Assembly: GCF_026745355.1 (NCBI RefSeq)
Contig: NC_079209.1
Coordinates: forward strand, 51,742,186-51,806,185
From: Beta vulgaris subsp. vulgaris
Lineage: Eukaryota > Streptophyta > Magnoliopsida > Caryophyllales > Amaranthaceae
Reading direction: 5' to 3'
Length of the DNA: 64,000 nt
Below the pieces are notes generated by a model that did not search any database, was not told the origin of the DNA, and saw only the letters and a program-made list of their open reading frames with translations. Positions 22,001 to 33,581 of this stretch are shown one piece after another; position 1 is the stretch's first letter; every line of letters begins with the position of its first letter. The position numbers were made by a program, and so were the translations under genes.

Positions 22001-25000
22001 GAGGTTTTATGTGGATATGATTTGTACCCGTACATAATGCACGGAAAATAATGTTTTGTTTATTAAGCAGTTGTTTTATTCCAAATTTATTGAATCCATA
22101 ACTATTATAATTCATGCATTTAAAGTCGAAATAATATAAAAGTATAATTATAATACATGATATATAAAAATCCTTTATTACAATATTTTAAAGTTTAAAA
22201 ATCTTTAGATTGTGATATTTAAATTTATAAATATGATGAAACAAATAACACATCAAAATGCATTGGAGTTTTTTGTTTTATAAATTTAAGATTTTAGGAT
22301 GTTTATCCTAAAATCATGGTTTGAACATTAGCTCATGATTTAAAGTTCTTATAATCATATCGTCGTGTATTGAGAAAATATTTCAAAACTGACTTACGAC
22401 TACTCGTGCGTTCAGTGACTCATGTAGCTAATGTCATGATGGAACATGTGACCTGCAACTTTTTTTTAGATGAACCAAAAAGTCTCCATGCCCTATTGTT
22501 AAAAATAGGGGAAACCGAGAGCTAACTATCAACACATTTGGGTTATCCTGACATATACTTCGTGAAATGGTTCTAGAAGCTTTCACCCTACCCATTGCTT
22601 CATTCACATGCTCATATATATAGCCACAATTCACACAACTACTTGTACTTAATCATGCTACCACTTCAGCTCCCCCGTTTTGCAGTCCCCTCAATCCCTC
22701 TATCTTATTAAACTATCTTATTACATATTTTATTTTTTATATGATTAGCCGAATTGTATTAATATCAAAGTTTAAATGAATGATTTCATCACAACAGTAA
22801 ATGAGGTGTAAATTTAAATCTCTAAGTAAAAAATTAATTTAAATAGACAATCACTAAGAAAACTTATAATTAAATATGACATATTGTGTCTTAATTTGCT
22901 TTCTATTTCTTAATCACATATGACCTATTCCTTACCATATTCTTTTCGATTCTTAGAATTGTATTGAAGAACAATCTCAAACCTCTATATTTACATTGCA
23001 TCACACCGTAAATGAGGTGTATCTCAGAATTTTAGGCTGAAATATATATCTAAATAACCATTTTGCTCATAAAAATCAAATGGATATTGCGATATTTTGT
23101 CATGATTTGCTCTATATTTCTTAGTCATTATATGACATATTTTTTTCGGATCTTAGAGTTATTTTTTCCATAATATAGTTTGTTTGACACTATGAGATAA
23201 TTAGATAAAATTTCTATTACATAAATAATTCAATTTTTTATATGAAACACAATATTCTATTAGAATGACAATGGAAACGCTGATATGATTAGCCAAATCG
23301 TAATTTCATTACAGATTTTTTTAATAAAATCAAAAGTAATACAGAATTTAAAACGTTGAGATGGTGCAATGCATATAAACAAAAGATCATTTCATCTATA
23401 ATAAGAGCAAAACTAATCAAATTTGATAAACAACACAAATTAGTAAATGAATTAGAGTGTGAATGATCATGTAACAAAATAAATTAAATAGTCAAGTAGA
23501 TTAATACTATGATTATTGATTACGCATTCTGAATTACTTCCTTGTACATTACATTAGTGGAAACATTCTAGATACCTCGATGTTTAACACATATTAGATT
23601 TTCAAACCCTTTTTCAAGACTTTTCTCTATTTATCCGTTGGAGGTTGAAGATTACTAAATTATCTTTTTGCATGTTGGTTTAGTTCTTTACCTCAAATTC
23701 AATTCTTTCATTATAGTGAAGAAATACCTGATTTTCTTTTTAAAAAAAGCTTAAATGAAATATAACGAAGAAGAGATTCAAATCCAACCATTTTTATTAT
23801 ATCCCTATTTTTGGCCCAGGTTAATTTCTTAATTATGCCCTCTAAATCCTTCTATATTATGTCATATGAAGTATAACTTCTATTAAAAAAATACGCACAG
23901 ACATTGTAAACAAAATCTGAAGCAAAACATGCATATGATTCTGAAAATCAACTTTTTCTGAATTATAATGCTTCGACAGTTTTGAATACTAAAACTTTAT
24001 AATCATTACTTAATGGGATATTTTATATTTTCTAATATACTTTCACAAATGCAATAACATAGTTATACAAATAGGCAATACACTTTGCAAATGAACTTCT
24101 ATTCGAATCTAAATCAGTACAATACACTTTATTGATAGAATGATGTAGTTGATACATGTCAATACATTGACTACATAGAAGAGGATTTATCATATTCAAT
24201 ATCCTCTACAAAGGTAATAAAAAACATAATCGGCAAAAGTAAAACTATTATGCTCATTTTATTGGTCTCGATCAATTTTTCATTTGTCTTGTAAGTTCAG
24301 TGTGCTCATTGAAAACTCATAAATTCCTCGATTGACCTGTTAATAAAATTACACATGCATATGCTAAATTTACCTATTTGTTGGTTTCAATTCACACACT
24401 TTTAATAATCGTAAGACATGAACATTTTATTTGAGCTTCTTTTTTTTGCAGCACATAATTTGTTCCATGAGAATTGAGACATCAAGTAATTTAGAAAATC
24501 TGTGAAGTAATCTGACAAAAGTGGCTTCATCGTTCACACAGGATATGAAGATGATTTTTTTAGCTATGGTATTGGAAGGCTTGTGATAATAATCTTAATT
24601 TGTGTTTATGAGCACTATTTATAAAATAGTAGGGCGGTGCCAATGATATGGTCAATTTTTTAAATTTTTGGATGCAAAAATCATTTACAATTAAGTGTCG
24701 CTGATTGGTAGGCGTAATCGAAGCAAATATTCTAAACTTGCCGATTGAATGAGATTGTAATTTATTTTTTTTGACCGGAAACACATAATCATTTTATTAA
24801 CCTGAGAGATCATCAATTACAAAAACAGTGTGAGATTGTAATTGATTCCTCTTCTTATATGTATAGAGATGAATGTAGGGTATATTTTTGCATTCAATAT
24901 TAGAGCGACACATGAATTCCCTATTTTCATTTCCTTGGAAATTTTATTTCCCATGAATTCCCTATTTTCTATATACCAAACAACTAACTTATTTTGTACT

Positions 25001-26610
25001 TCCTAGGAAATCCAAATTCCAGTGGAATTTGAGGTGAACCAAATGACCTCCTAAAGAAAAACTTCTTGTATACCTTATCAGATATAAGTATCTAACACAA
25101 CCGATCGTAAAATTGTCAAAACCATGTCTTCTTGGTAAAAAAAAAAAGAATTGTTAAAATTATGTTACCTTCAAAAATTTTGAAAACCCAACCTTATAGT
25201 GAACCATATATATTACCTTTAAAATTATGAAAAATATATGTGAATAACCTTCCATATCTCGCATGAATATTGTTAAAATTGTAAAAAATATTATGTTTCA
25301 CATCATTTTCATAAATTGCAGTTATATTATAGGGGAAAATCTAATTCCATTATTTAACAAAAATAAAAAGCCGACGTCATATAATCACCCTCTTGTGAAA
25401 GATGAAGTTATCCTTCAATTGTATCATGAATAAAGTGATTGCTAAATTTTAATACTTTATTATTCTTCATATTATGCTTTTGAATATCATCTCCATACTA
25501 ATTTTTTCACATAAATTTAGCACTGTACTAATCTTCTAATAATTGTTAATGGATTCACTCTCCTTAAAACTATCCTTCATATATAGTATTCTAAAAACCC
25601 ATCATCATATACGATTATACTAATCCTTCATAATATTCGTTTGCATACTAATCCTTCATAGTACCATTCGTAGTATACTTATCCTATAATTTTTTTCATA
25701 GCAATAAACTGATCCTTCATAGTACATATACTAAACACAAACTTACGCATAGGAGTTGATGATTGGATTTATTTATCTCCTTGGACATGAAGAGCGCTCG
25801 AACAAATTACTTTGGATTGTATTTTATCGCAATACAAAACTATGTGTAACTGCTTCAAATATATTTGGCTTGATTTTTTCTAGCATAATAATAACTTCTA
25901 TTTTTTTTCTTTGGATTCTGTATAAATTGTATGCTAAGAAAATGACAGTGTTTATAAGGACTAAGGAGTATTTATACTTGAAGTAGGTATACAATGTAAA
26001 ACGGTTGTTCAAATTTATTTTTGGATGAAAAAATCAACTCCACTTAATTGGGTCTAAGTGAGTGGCGTGATTGTAGGGACTAAGGAGTATTTATACTTGA
26101 AGTAGGTATACTTGAACGGTTGTTGAAATAATAGCAACTTAGTCGACTGTTATGTAGTAAAAAAATGGAGATGACAGTAATAAGTTCAGAAGGACTTTTA
26201 TACAATCAAACTTAAATTTAATTCATTTTCATATAAAAAAAAAATAGTTTTTTCTAAAAAAAATGCCAATATTAAATTTTTTTGCAAAATATCCATGTTC
26301 AGAAATAAATTTTGAAAAACAAACAATATCAAACACTTTTTCCGAACAACTTTTGCAAAATTCCATTTTCAGAAAAAAAAACTACATTAATTTGCGAAAA
26401 GTAACGATTTTTATTTTTCTGAAAAAAATTCCAATATCAAATTGTGTATGAAAAATTTTAAATTTCATTACAAATATAATTGAAGCTCAAAGTGTTAAAA
26501 TTTAGAAAAGGACAAAATTTAAAATGATGACAATTTTAAATATCAATGTGTGAAAACAGAATTTAGAAGTTAGACAAGGAAAAAAACTGAAATTAGTTTA
26601 TACTTTCCGG
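22001..26610. other. AT-rich non-coding region, copy A
   Basis: No gene is supported. The first 700 bp continue the Helitron subfamily and include, at 22434-22634 on the - strand, a 66-codon frame (DNPNVLIVSSRFPLF...) kept in copy B, possibly a captured gene scrap. The rest is AT-rich with many short frames that copy B does not preserve. The stretch 25203-26070 recurs at 53393-54266 and in front of the copy B ZFWD gene at 31678-32570. Confidence 0.5.
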
Positions 26611-27269
26611 TTACAATTTTGGGATCATGGAGAAATTACTAAAATATATGATTTAAGAAATTACCTTTCTTTGTTAGAAAATCGACCAAATTAGATCTAC
26701 TGCTGCTTAAGACTTGAAATGCCTGATTTTTTAAGTTGTTCTTTGATGTTGATTTGAAAATCTATTGTTGCATGTATTTCTTTGATGTTGTCGCAAATTA
26801 AACACAGTTGAAATATGTATACGGAGTATTTAGTGTTAAAATTTAGAAAAAGAGATTAGATTTTTTTTTCATCCTTTTGATTTTATGGGAATTTTAGGAG
26901 AGATAAGTAAGGAAAGTTTAAATTTGGTGTACATGGGTAAAAGTTGATTTGGGAATTGAAACTTAATGTTGAAGATGAAAGGTGAAAATTGGAGTAAATG
27001 TCTCTTGAAGATGAAGACCAGAAGGGAAAAGAATGGAAGAGTGTGGAGAGAGAGAGAAAGCCACGCATGAATCATGGTATTAGATGGGGAGGGGTGCATC
27101 AAAATTTTCTTTGAACAATTAAGCCTGATTAGACAAGTGTGAAGTGAATGCAGCTCTAATTTCACTAGCAAACTTGGTGTTCAACAAGGAAGGAAATTCG
27201 TCTATTATGAGACTAGTGCTTATGAGAGTTTTAGCGGTGTAGTTTAGAAGGGGTATTAAAAATATCATC
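26611..27269. other. Non-coding region found only in copy A
   Basis: This stretch has no counterpart in copy B, because the B/C junction falls just before it. It leads into a Helitron 3' end. A 100-codon frame on the - strand (26869-27171) is low in complexity and not convincing. Confidence 0.4.
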
Positions 27270-27296
27270 GCACGCATCGCGTGCATAAAAAGCTAG
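27270..27296 (+). mobile_element. Helitron 3' terminus on the + strand
   Basis: The hairpin GCACGCATCGCGTGC (27270-27284) is followed by ATAAAAAG and CTAG, then T. The AAAAAGCTAGTATATATAT phrase is repeated at once, and a run of AT and TAGA repeats follows to 27400. The 5' end was not identified. Confidence 0.65.
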
Positions 27297-27299
27297 TAT

Positions 27300-27400
27300 A
27301 TATATTAAAAAGCTAGTATATATATATATTATATAATATATTATATATATTATATTATAATATATATTATATATATATATATATAGATAGATAGATAGAT
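27300..27400. repeat. AT dinucleotide and TAGA microsatellite
   Basis: An imperfect AT run from about 27315 is followed by four TAGA units. It lies 75 bp before the Helitron that opens copy B. Confidence 0.8.
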
Positions 27401-27475
27401 TAATTGCAGAAAACCGAGATAATATAATTCTCTAAAAAAAAAAACTGATAATAGAAGACATACATTTGTATATTA

Positions 27476-27961
27476 CTAGAATTTTTTGTACGCGATGCGT
27501 GCTTGAATTTTTTTTTTTCAAAATAGAAACTCGATTTTTTTCGGCATAAGAGTCAAATTTGAACATTAGAATACGAAGTATAATTGTTTTTAGTTGAAAA
27601 TTTTGATTGGTTTAGTTTCTGTCACTTAAGTCTCTCACCATTTCTTTTGTTTTTTTTACTTTCAAAGTTAAATTCTATGAACAAAATAGAAATTTTATTG
27701 AATTTATTTATGATTTCTAATATTATAATTTTTTTAGTGATTTCTGTCACTTCATAAATTGTAAAGAAAGTGGACACTTTGATTTCAAGTCAATTTTTTC
27801 ATAGGTAGTAGTCTGTGAGTGATTGTTATAATTATATTTTTGGTATTTTTGTTTGAAGCCCATTTGATTTGTAAGTGAATTTGTAATTTAGAATGGGAAG
27901 GGGTAACATAGTCTATTCATTTGGGGACACCATAGCTCCCCCTTCTCTTATATAACAGAGA
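27476..27961 (-). mobile_element. Non-autonomous Helitron (486 bp) at the A/B junction
   Basis: On the - strand it begins TCTCTGTTATATAAGAG at 27961 and ends with the hairpin GCACGCATCGCGTAC and CTAG at 27476-27479. It sits between A and T. Positions 27706-27961 match 1-255 in copy A. There is no coding sequence. Confidence 0.85.
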
Positions 27962-28720
27962 TATGTTGTACTTTAATTCTTGAATGATATTTTACATAAA
28001 CTTTTTTTACCTTGATAATTAATCGCTATTATAAAATATAAAAAGATAAGTCCAAATATATGTAAATTTTATTATATATAGGAAACATAATAAAAAGTAA
28101 ATAATTTTTTCCTTGTCTAACTTCTAAATTTTAATTTCACTAAAAATACACCTCTATTTTTTTGTCATGGCCCATCATTAATTGTGAATGGTTCTTGAGA
28201 ATAGTGGTTTGTAAGCAAATTTTTGTAAATGTTTTTGTATGTATTGACGTTCTAGGTTAGTAGTTTTAGTTTGTATGTTAATTAATTTTAAGTTTTAATA
28301 ACATTTTCTGATTATTTGAGTGATTTGCGTGATTTTTTATAGCGTGATTTTCTCAATTGTATGAATGATTTATAAAGTTTCTTCTTTGAGTGATTTATAA
28401 AGTTTCTTCTTTAAGTGATTTGTGAGTGAGTGTTGTAAATTAATTTTCGGTAGTTTTCCTTGAGTTCCGATTTTGATTTTGACATTCCTTTTATAATTTA
28501 GAAAGAGGGGAGGGGGAGGCAAAATAGACATTTCAAAAGAGGACACCATTGCTCCTCCCTTAATATATATATTTGGGAAAATAATATATAATTTGGGAAA
28601 AGATAAATCAATTTTTAATTAATCATCTCTTTCCTCTCAAATTCCTCCAATTTTGGGAGGAAAGATAAGGGGAGATTTATAAGGTTTTCTTTCCTCGCAC
28701 TTCCTTTCCTTTCCTATTAA
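27962..28720. other. Non-coding spacer, copy B, with deletion junction
   Basis: It matches copy A 256-866, then jumps to copy A 2243 near 28590. At the join, ATTTGGGAAAA occurs twice (28571-28581 and 28591-28601), a short filler copied from the adjoining sequence. There is no gene. Confidence 0.6.
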
Positions 28721-28903
28721 GGGCCTGTTCTCTTCGGCATAAAACAGCTGAATTGAACAAACTGAATTGAACTAAACTAAACTGAAATGAATAGTGATAT
28801 GTGAGAGTAAAAGTATTGTCAAGAGCTGAACTGAACTGATCTGAACTGAACTGAACAGAATTGAACTGAACTGAAATGAAAATAAGCTGAGGAGAACAGG
28901 CCC
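28721..28903. mobile_element. PIF/Harbinger MITE with TGAAC array, copy B
   Basis: GGGCCTGTTCTC...GAGAACAGGCCC with TAA on both sides; 183 bp, shorter than in copy A through loss of pentamer units. Confidence 0.82.
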
Positions 28904-29039
28904 TAAATCCTTGTTATTTTTTTTACCAAACATAGGTAAGTCTTCTTTTTCTTTCCAGTTCCTTTCTTTTCCATCAATTCCTCTATACCAAATAATAGAG
29001 AATAATATTAGGATAATATTTTCCGTTATATTCGGATAA

Positions 29040-29068
29040 CTAGTTTTTAACCCGTGCAAAAATGCACG
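29040..29068 (-). mobile_element. Helitron 3' terminus, copy B
   Basis: The counterpart of 2713 in copy A, with hairpin and CTAG intact. The following non-coding body runs to 29712. Confidence 0.6.
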
Positions 29069-29712
29069 TGAGGTTTTATATAGATTGGATTTGGCCCCGT
29101 GCATAATGAACTGGAAATGTTTTGTTTGTTAAGTAGTCGTTTTCATTCTAAATTTATTGAATCCATAATTATTAGAATTCATGCACTAAAAGTTGAAAGA
29201 ATATTATTTCATGATATTTGTTACAGCATTTTGAAAATCAAAAATCTTAATCGTGACATACAAATTTATAAATATGTAAAAGGAACAAAACCAGTAAAAT
29301 TCACGGGAAGTTTTTGTTTTACAAATTTAAGAATTTAAGATGTTTCTAAAAAAATCATGGTTTGAATATTAGCTCATGATTTGAAGTTCCCTTTTATAAT
29401 CATATTGTGTATTAAGTATATTCTAAAATTGGCTTATGACCCGTGTGTCTATGTAGCTAATGTCATGGTGGAATATGACTAAAAAAAAGTTGATTGAAAA
29501 GCTTTCGCTCTGTTTGTTGCTTCATTCAGAGGCTCATACTAATCATATTTGCACCACTATTGATATTCAATCATGCAATCATTTTTGCTCCCCTTTTCTG
29601 CAGTCTTGCTCAAGCTCTCTATCTTGGATAACCCTTGAAGTTTGGTCGATAACCTTAGTAGCATAACCGGTGCCTGTCTTTCAATCTTATATTTTCATTT
29701 GGTAATCTAGTT

Positions 29713-30023
29713 GAGAATATTTATAGTACACCTGGGTGTACATGCTCATGGTACACCAAGAATATTTTCTCCAAATGAGCAAAATGAGCGAATGAGCGAA
29801 TGAGCAAATGAGCAAAATGAACAAAAGAACAAACATTTCTATCATTTAAGAAAATGAGCAAACACTTTTATAAAATGAGCAAATTGAGCAAATGAGTAAA
29901 TGAGCAAAATGCCCATATGAGCAAATTTGGTATCAAATGAGCACCTAAAGTTCTAATTTATTACAAAAATACCCCTGGGTGTACCATGCTCATGATACAC
30001 CCGGGTGTACCATGAGTGAACTC
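29713..30023. mobile_element. Mutator-like MITE, copy B
   Basis: Same insertion as in copy A, with AATCTAGTT at 29704-29712 and 30024-30032. It has 311 bp because the right-hand palindromic block is present once rather than expanded. Confidence 0.87.
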
Positions 30024-30222
30024 AATCTAGTTAATCTTTACTATGCACCTTTTTTTCTCAATAAAATATTAATTGAATTTAATTGAATTGATTTGAGTAT
30101 AAAGATTTCTGAAAATGAAAATCGTTTTTATTTCTTTGTTTGTTAGCGTAACATATGATTTAGTATGTACGTATATAATATTTGAATTTAATTGATTTGA
30201 ATATAAAGATTAGAGGTTGTAC

Positions 30223-30601
30223 CAAAGTTATTAAAATCGCGATTCAAATCTTAAAATCTTATGATTTTACGATTCAAAATATGGTAGACGATTCGATTCG
30301 CGATTCTAGACGATTTTATACATTTCTGGTTACTAGCGAAAACCTCGCAAGTTTAAATCATGCTAACAAAGAAAATAAGAGATATATATTGTTAGTTATT
30401 GTCAATAAAGTCGGTAAAAACCTAATTTTTTCCAATTTTTAGGTCTTTTTAACTTATAATTCTAGCATATTCAATGAAGATTGAGTGCAATATCTTGATC
30501 ATACATGTTTGTAGAATCTTACGATTCTACGATTCGATTTTACGCTTCGATTCTAAAGGTCGTTTTCGATTCAAACTAGAATCCCGATTTTAACAACATT
30601 G
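30223..30601. mobile_element. MITE with 8-bp target duplication, copy B
   Basis: Same site and ends as 3955-4332, flanked by GGTTGTAC and GGCTGTAC. It is absent from copy C. Confidence 0.72.
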
Positions 30602-31183
30602 GGCTGTACAAAATCTCAAAGATATTCATAAAAATATAGTGATCTCAATTGATAGATAAGCATATGTATGGTTGTGTCAAAGATACCAATAGATTTAATA
30701 AATTGTTTTGATTCACAATACCAAAATTATGAAATTAAACCTACGTTAATCCAAACTACCTTATTCTAAAAGTAAATAAAAAATATTTTCCTACTTTGTG
30801 GTTTTAGAAATTATAAAAACTTAAGTCAATTTAATATATTGGCTAGTAGTATCTATTTACTCGATATATACTTTTATTTTTCGTCTTTCTTATTTATAAG
30901 TGTTATTTTAAGTTAACTTGTGTGATTTAATACATTGGTGAATAGTATTTATCTTTTACGTGCACTCAAATTGGTACACGTTTTTGTTTTCTTCTTAATT
31001 TTTTCTCAAAATTAGGTCTTATTTTTAAGTTAACTTGTCTTATTATTGAACTATGAGTTATTTTCTATCTATAATCAATACTTGCCTAAATTCCATGTGT
31101 TATTATCAATAACTTCCAATATGTTCATACATTATGTAATCTATGTGATTTTTGGTTCCAATATTTTGTGTGAGCTTGTAATA

Positions 31184-31400
31184 TTCCCTCTACTAATTGC
31201 TACATTGTTTGGGAACATTTTTCAAGACATTTTATTAATTCTTAATATAAGAATTTAATATTATGAATCTACACATCGAGATGACTCCAACATATAGATG
31301 ACTATATATTTACTTATATTAAAAAAACTCAAATAATCAATCGAAGTTGGTAGTTTAATTTTTAAAAATAAAATGTAGCAATTAAAAACAAATGAAGGAG
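31184..31400. mobile_element. Stowaway-like MITE, degraded, copy B
   Basis: The counterpart of 4913-5130 with the same diverged ends and TA flanks. The preceding spacer 30602-31183 holds no gene. Confidence 0.48.
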
Positions 31401-31677
31401 TAATTCTTAGTGAATGAGAAATTGACAACAACTCATATTTTCTAGCATAGAAAATTTGAACATCTTTATTTTCTGATATTAAACCTTCTAGAATTAATAA
31501 TCAATCATCATATTAAGAAACCTTAAAATAGGAAAATTAAATTTGATCAAAAAAAACATCAAAATTCTCATCAAGTAAACAAAAAAAAGCACAACATAAC
31601 AATTGAATTTTTTTTTATCTTGGTACTCAAATTGACAAATTCTAACTACAATTCTTGCTTTTTTTCTAAACTCTTAA

Positions 31678-32790
31678 CCATATATGTTACCTTTAAAATT
31701 ATGAAAAATATATGTGAATAGCCTTCCATATCTCGCATATGAATATCGTTAAAATTGTAAAAAAATATTATGTTTCACATCATTTTCATAAATTGCAGTT
31801 ATATTATATAAGGGGAAAATCTAATTCCATTATTTAACAAAAAAAAAAAAGCCGACGCCATATAATCACCCTCTTGTGAAAGATGAAGTTATCCTACAAT
31901 TCTATCATGAATAAAGTGGTTGGTAAATTTTAATACTATATTATTCTTCATATTATGCTTTTGAATATCATCTCCATACTAATTTTTTCACATAAATTTA
32001 GCACTATACTAATCTTCTAATAATTGTTAATGGATTCATTCTCCTTAAAACTATCCTTCATATATAGTATTCTAAAGACCTATCTTCATATACGATTATA
32101 CTAATCCTTCATAATATTCGTTTGCATACTAATCCTTCATAGTACCATTCATAGTATACTTATCCTATTATTTTTTTCGTAGCAATAAACTAATCCTTCA
32201 TAATACATATACTAAACCATGAACTTACGCATAAGGGTTGATGATTGGATTTATTTTATCTCCTTGGTCATGAAGAGCCCTCGAACAAATTACTTTGGAT
32301 TGTATTTTATCGCAATACAAAATTATGTGAAACTGCTTCAAATATATTTGGCTTGATTTTTTCTAGCATAATAATAACTTCTATTTTTTTTCCTTTGGAT
32401 TCTATATAAATTGTATGCTAAGAAAATGACAGTGTTTATAAGGACTAAAGCGTATTTATACTTGAAGTAGGTATACAATGTAAAACGGTTGTTCAATTTT
32501 TTTTTTTGGATGAAAAAATCAACTCCACTTAATTGGGTCTAAGTGAGTGGCGTGATTGTAGAGAAACGTTTTTAAAACTTACCGAATTGCATTTGATTGT
32601 AATTGATATTTGTTTCCATGTATGGAGTGAATGAATGACATTTTTTGAATTGAATGGGAATGAGGACACATCAACGTAATCAAGCATAACATGACACGTG
32701 GCATCCGAAACATTGAAGAGTTGAGTGAAGTTGTCAAATGGCATAGATGGCCTAAGTAGGTGACACGTAGACAAATTTTTCTAGGTTTAT
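31678..32790. repeat. Copied block inserted upstream of ZFWD in copy B
   Basis: Starting at 31678 the sequence leaves the ZFWD upstream region seen in copies A and C and instead matches 25203-26070 and, over its full length, 53393-54474. It is non-coding. Its right end shares TTTTTCTAGGTTT with the second copy; a Helitron end or a duplication are possible origins. Confidence 0.7.
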
Positions 32791-32799
32791 GTATACATA

Positions 32800-32942
32800 T
32801 AGATATTGATCAATTGCAAAAAACTGAGATAATATAATTCTCTAAAAAAAACTGATAATAAAATACATACCTTTGTATATTAATATTATTATGGGGGCTA
32901 TGGATGAACTGAGGTGAGAGAAGAGAAAAGGGTTATTATATA
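32800..32942. other. Short copies of two other unit segments
   Basis: 32800-32886 resembles the sequence just before the copy B Helitron (27385-27475). From 32888 it resembles copy A 2113-2260. The stretch is a patchwork with no gene. Confidence 0.55.
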
Positions 32943-33201
32943 CTACCTCCGTTTCTTTTTAATTGTTACACTTTGACATTTTACACTATTCACAAATTGC
33001 ACTTTGACCCTCGTTTGTGATTTATACGTGAATAAAAATATAGTCATGTGGGATCTTGTTAGATTCGTATTAGTATGTAATTTATTAATATGTAGTTTTT
33101 ATATTTTTTACAAATACAAAATTAGAGATATAAAGGCTCAAAGTAGTGCATCGGCATGCGTGAAAAGTGTAAGTGTAACAATTAAAAAGAAACGGAGGTA
33201 G
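32943..33201. mobile_element. Stowaway MITE, copy B only
   Basis: Near-perfect inverted ends CTACCTCCGTTTCTTTTT and AAAAAGAAACGGAGGTAG flank 259 bp, with TA at 32941-32942 and 33202-33203. The related sequences at 2163 and 56882 have the unfilled TATACTGTG site. The element ends 380 bp before the ZFWD start codon of the only intact copy. Confidence 0.88.
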
Positions 33202-33203
33202 TA

Positions 33204-33507
33204 CTGTGTAATTTTTTGAAGGGAGAATTATATGTGAGAGGGAAAAAATAACTTAATGGAGGGAAATAAAATCTGGAAAAAGATAAATCAATTTTTAATT
33301 AACTATATTTTTTTTCCTCTCACTTCCTTTCCTTTCCTATTAAATCCCTTGTTATTTTTTTTTTTACCAAACATAGCTAAGTCTTTTTTTTTCTTTCGAG
33401 TTCTTTTCTCTTCCATCCCCTTCCTCTCTACCAAATAATAAAGAATAATATTAGAATAATATTTTCTCGTTAGATTCCTAATTATGGTAGGACTAGGATG
33501 GTAAACA
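33204..33507. other. ZFWD proximal upstream region, copy B
   Basis: It resembles copy A 2180-2366 and 2575-2700 but lacks the Harbinger MITE: TTCCTATTAAATCCC near 33333 is the empty site. It rejoins the shared ZFWD sequence near 33478. Confidence 0.6.
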
Positions 33508-33518
33508 CTATATATATG
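33508..33518 (+). promoter_or_regulatory. Candidate TATA box of ZFWD, copy B
   Basis: CTATATATATG lies 64-74 bp upstream of the chosen ATG. It falls downstream of the in-frame ATG at 33498, which argues against that ATG as the start. Confidence 0.5.
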
Positions 33519-33581
33519 ATCAAACAATCTCTCCCGATCAAATCAAATAGTTTTACATCTAACACCAAACACACTGGTAGA

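Larger units (their letters stand above)
1..27475. repeat. Tandem repeat unit, copy A (left end outside the window)
   Basis: Position 1 already lies inside the unit: bases 1-866 align almost base for base with 27706-28567. The period at the left end is 27,706 bp and at the ZFWD start codon 27,628 bp, so the copies differ by indels of transposon size. Copy A alone carries a Helitron at 877-1434 and a CACTA element at 16180-17621. It lacks about 1.27 kb of the Rep-gene/CACTA region and 197 bp near 13149 that copy B keeps. The right boundary is set where the Helitron opening copy B begins; the true recombination point cannot be read because the left flank of copy A is not in the window. Confidence 0.9.

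Noticed and set aside
27300..27400. AT-rich run as a replication origin or attachment site
   Set aside because: It is a simple microsatellite next to Helitron ends; nothing else supports such a role.
33498..33581. N-terminal extension of ZFWD copy B from the upstream ATG
   Set aside because: That ATG precedes the TATA motif, and the extension is not kept in copies A and C.
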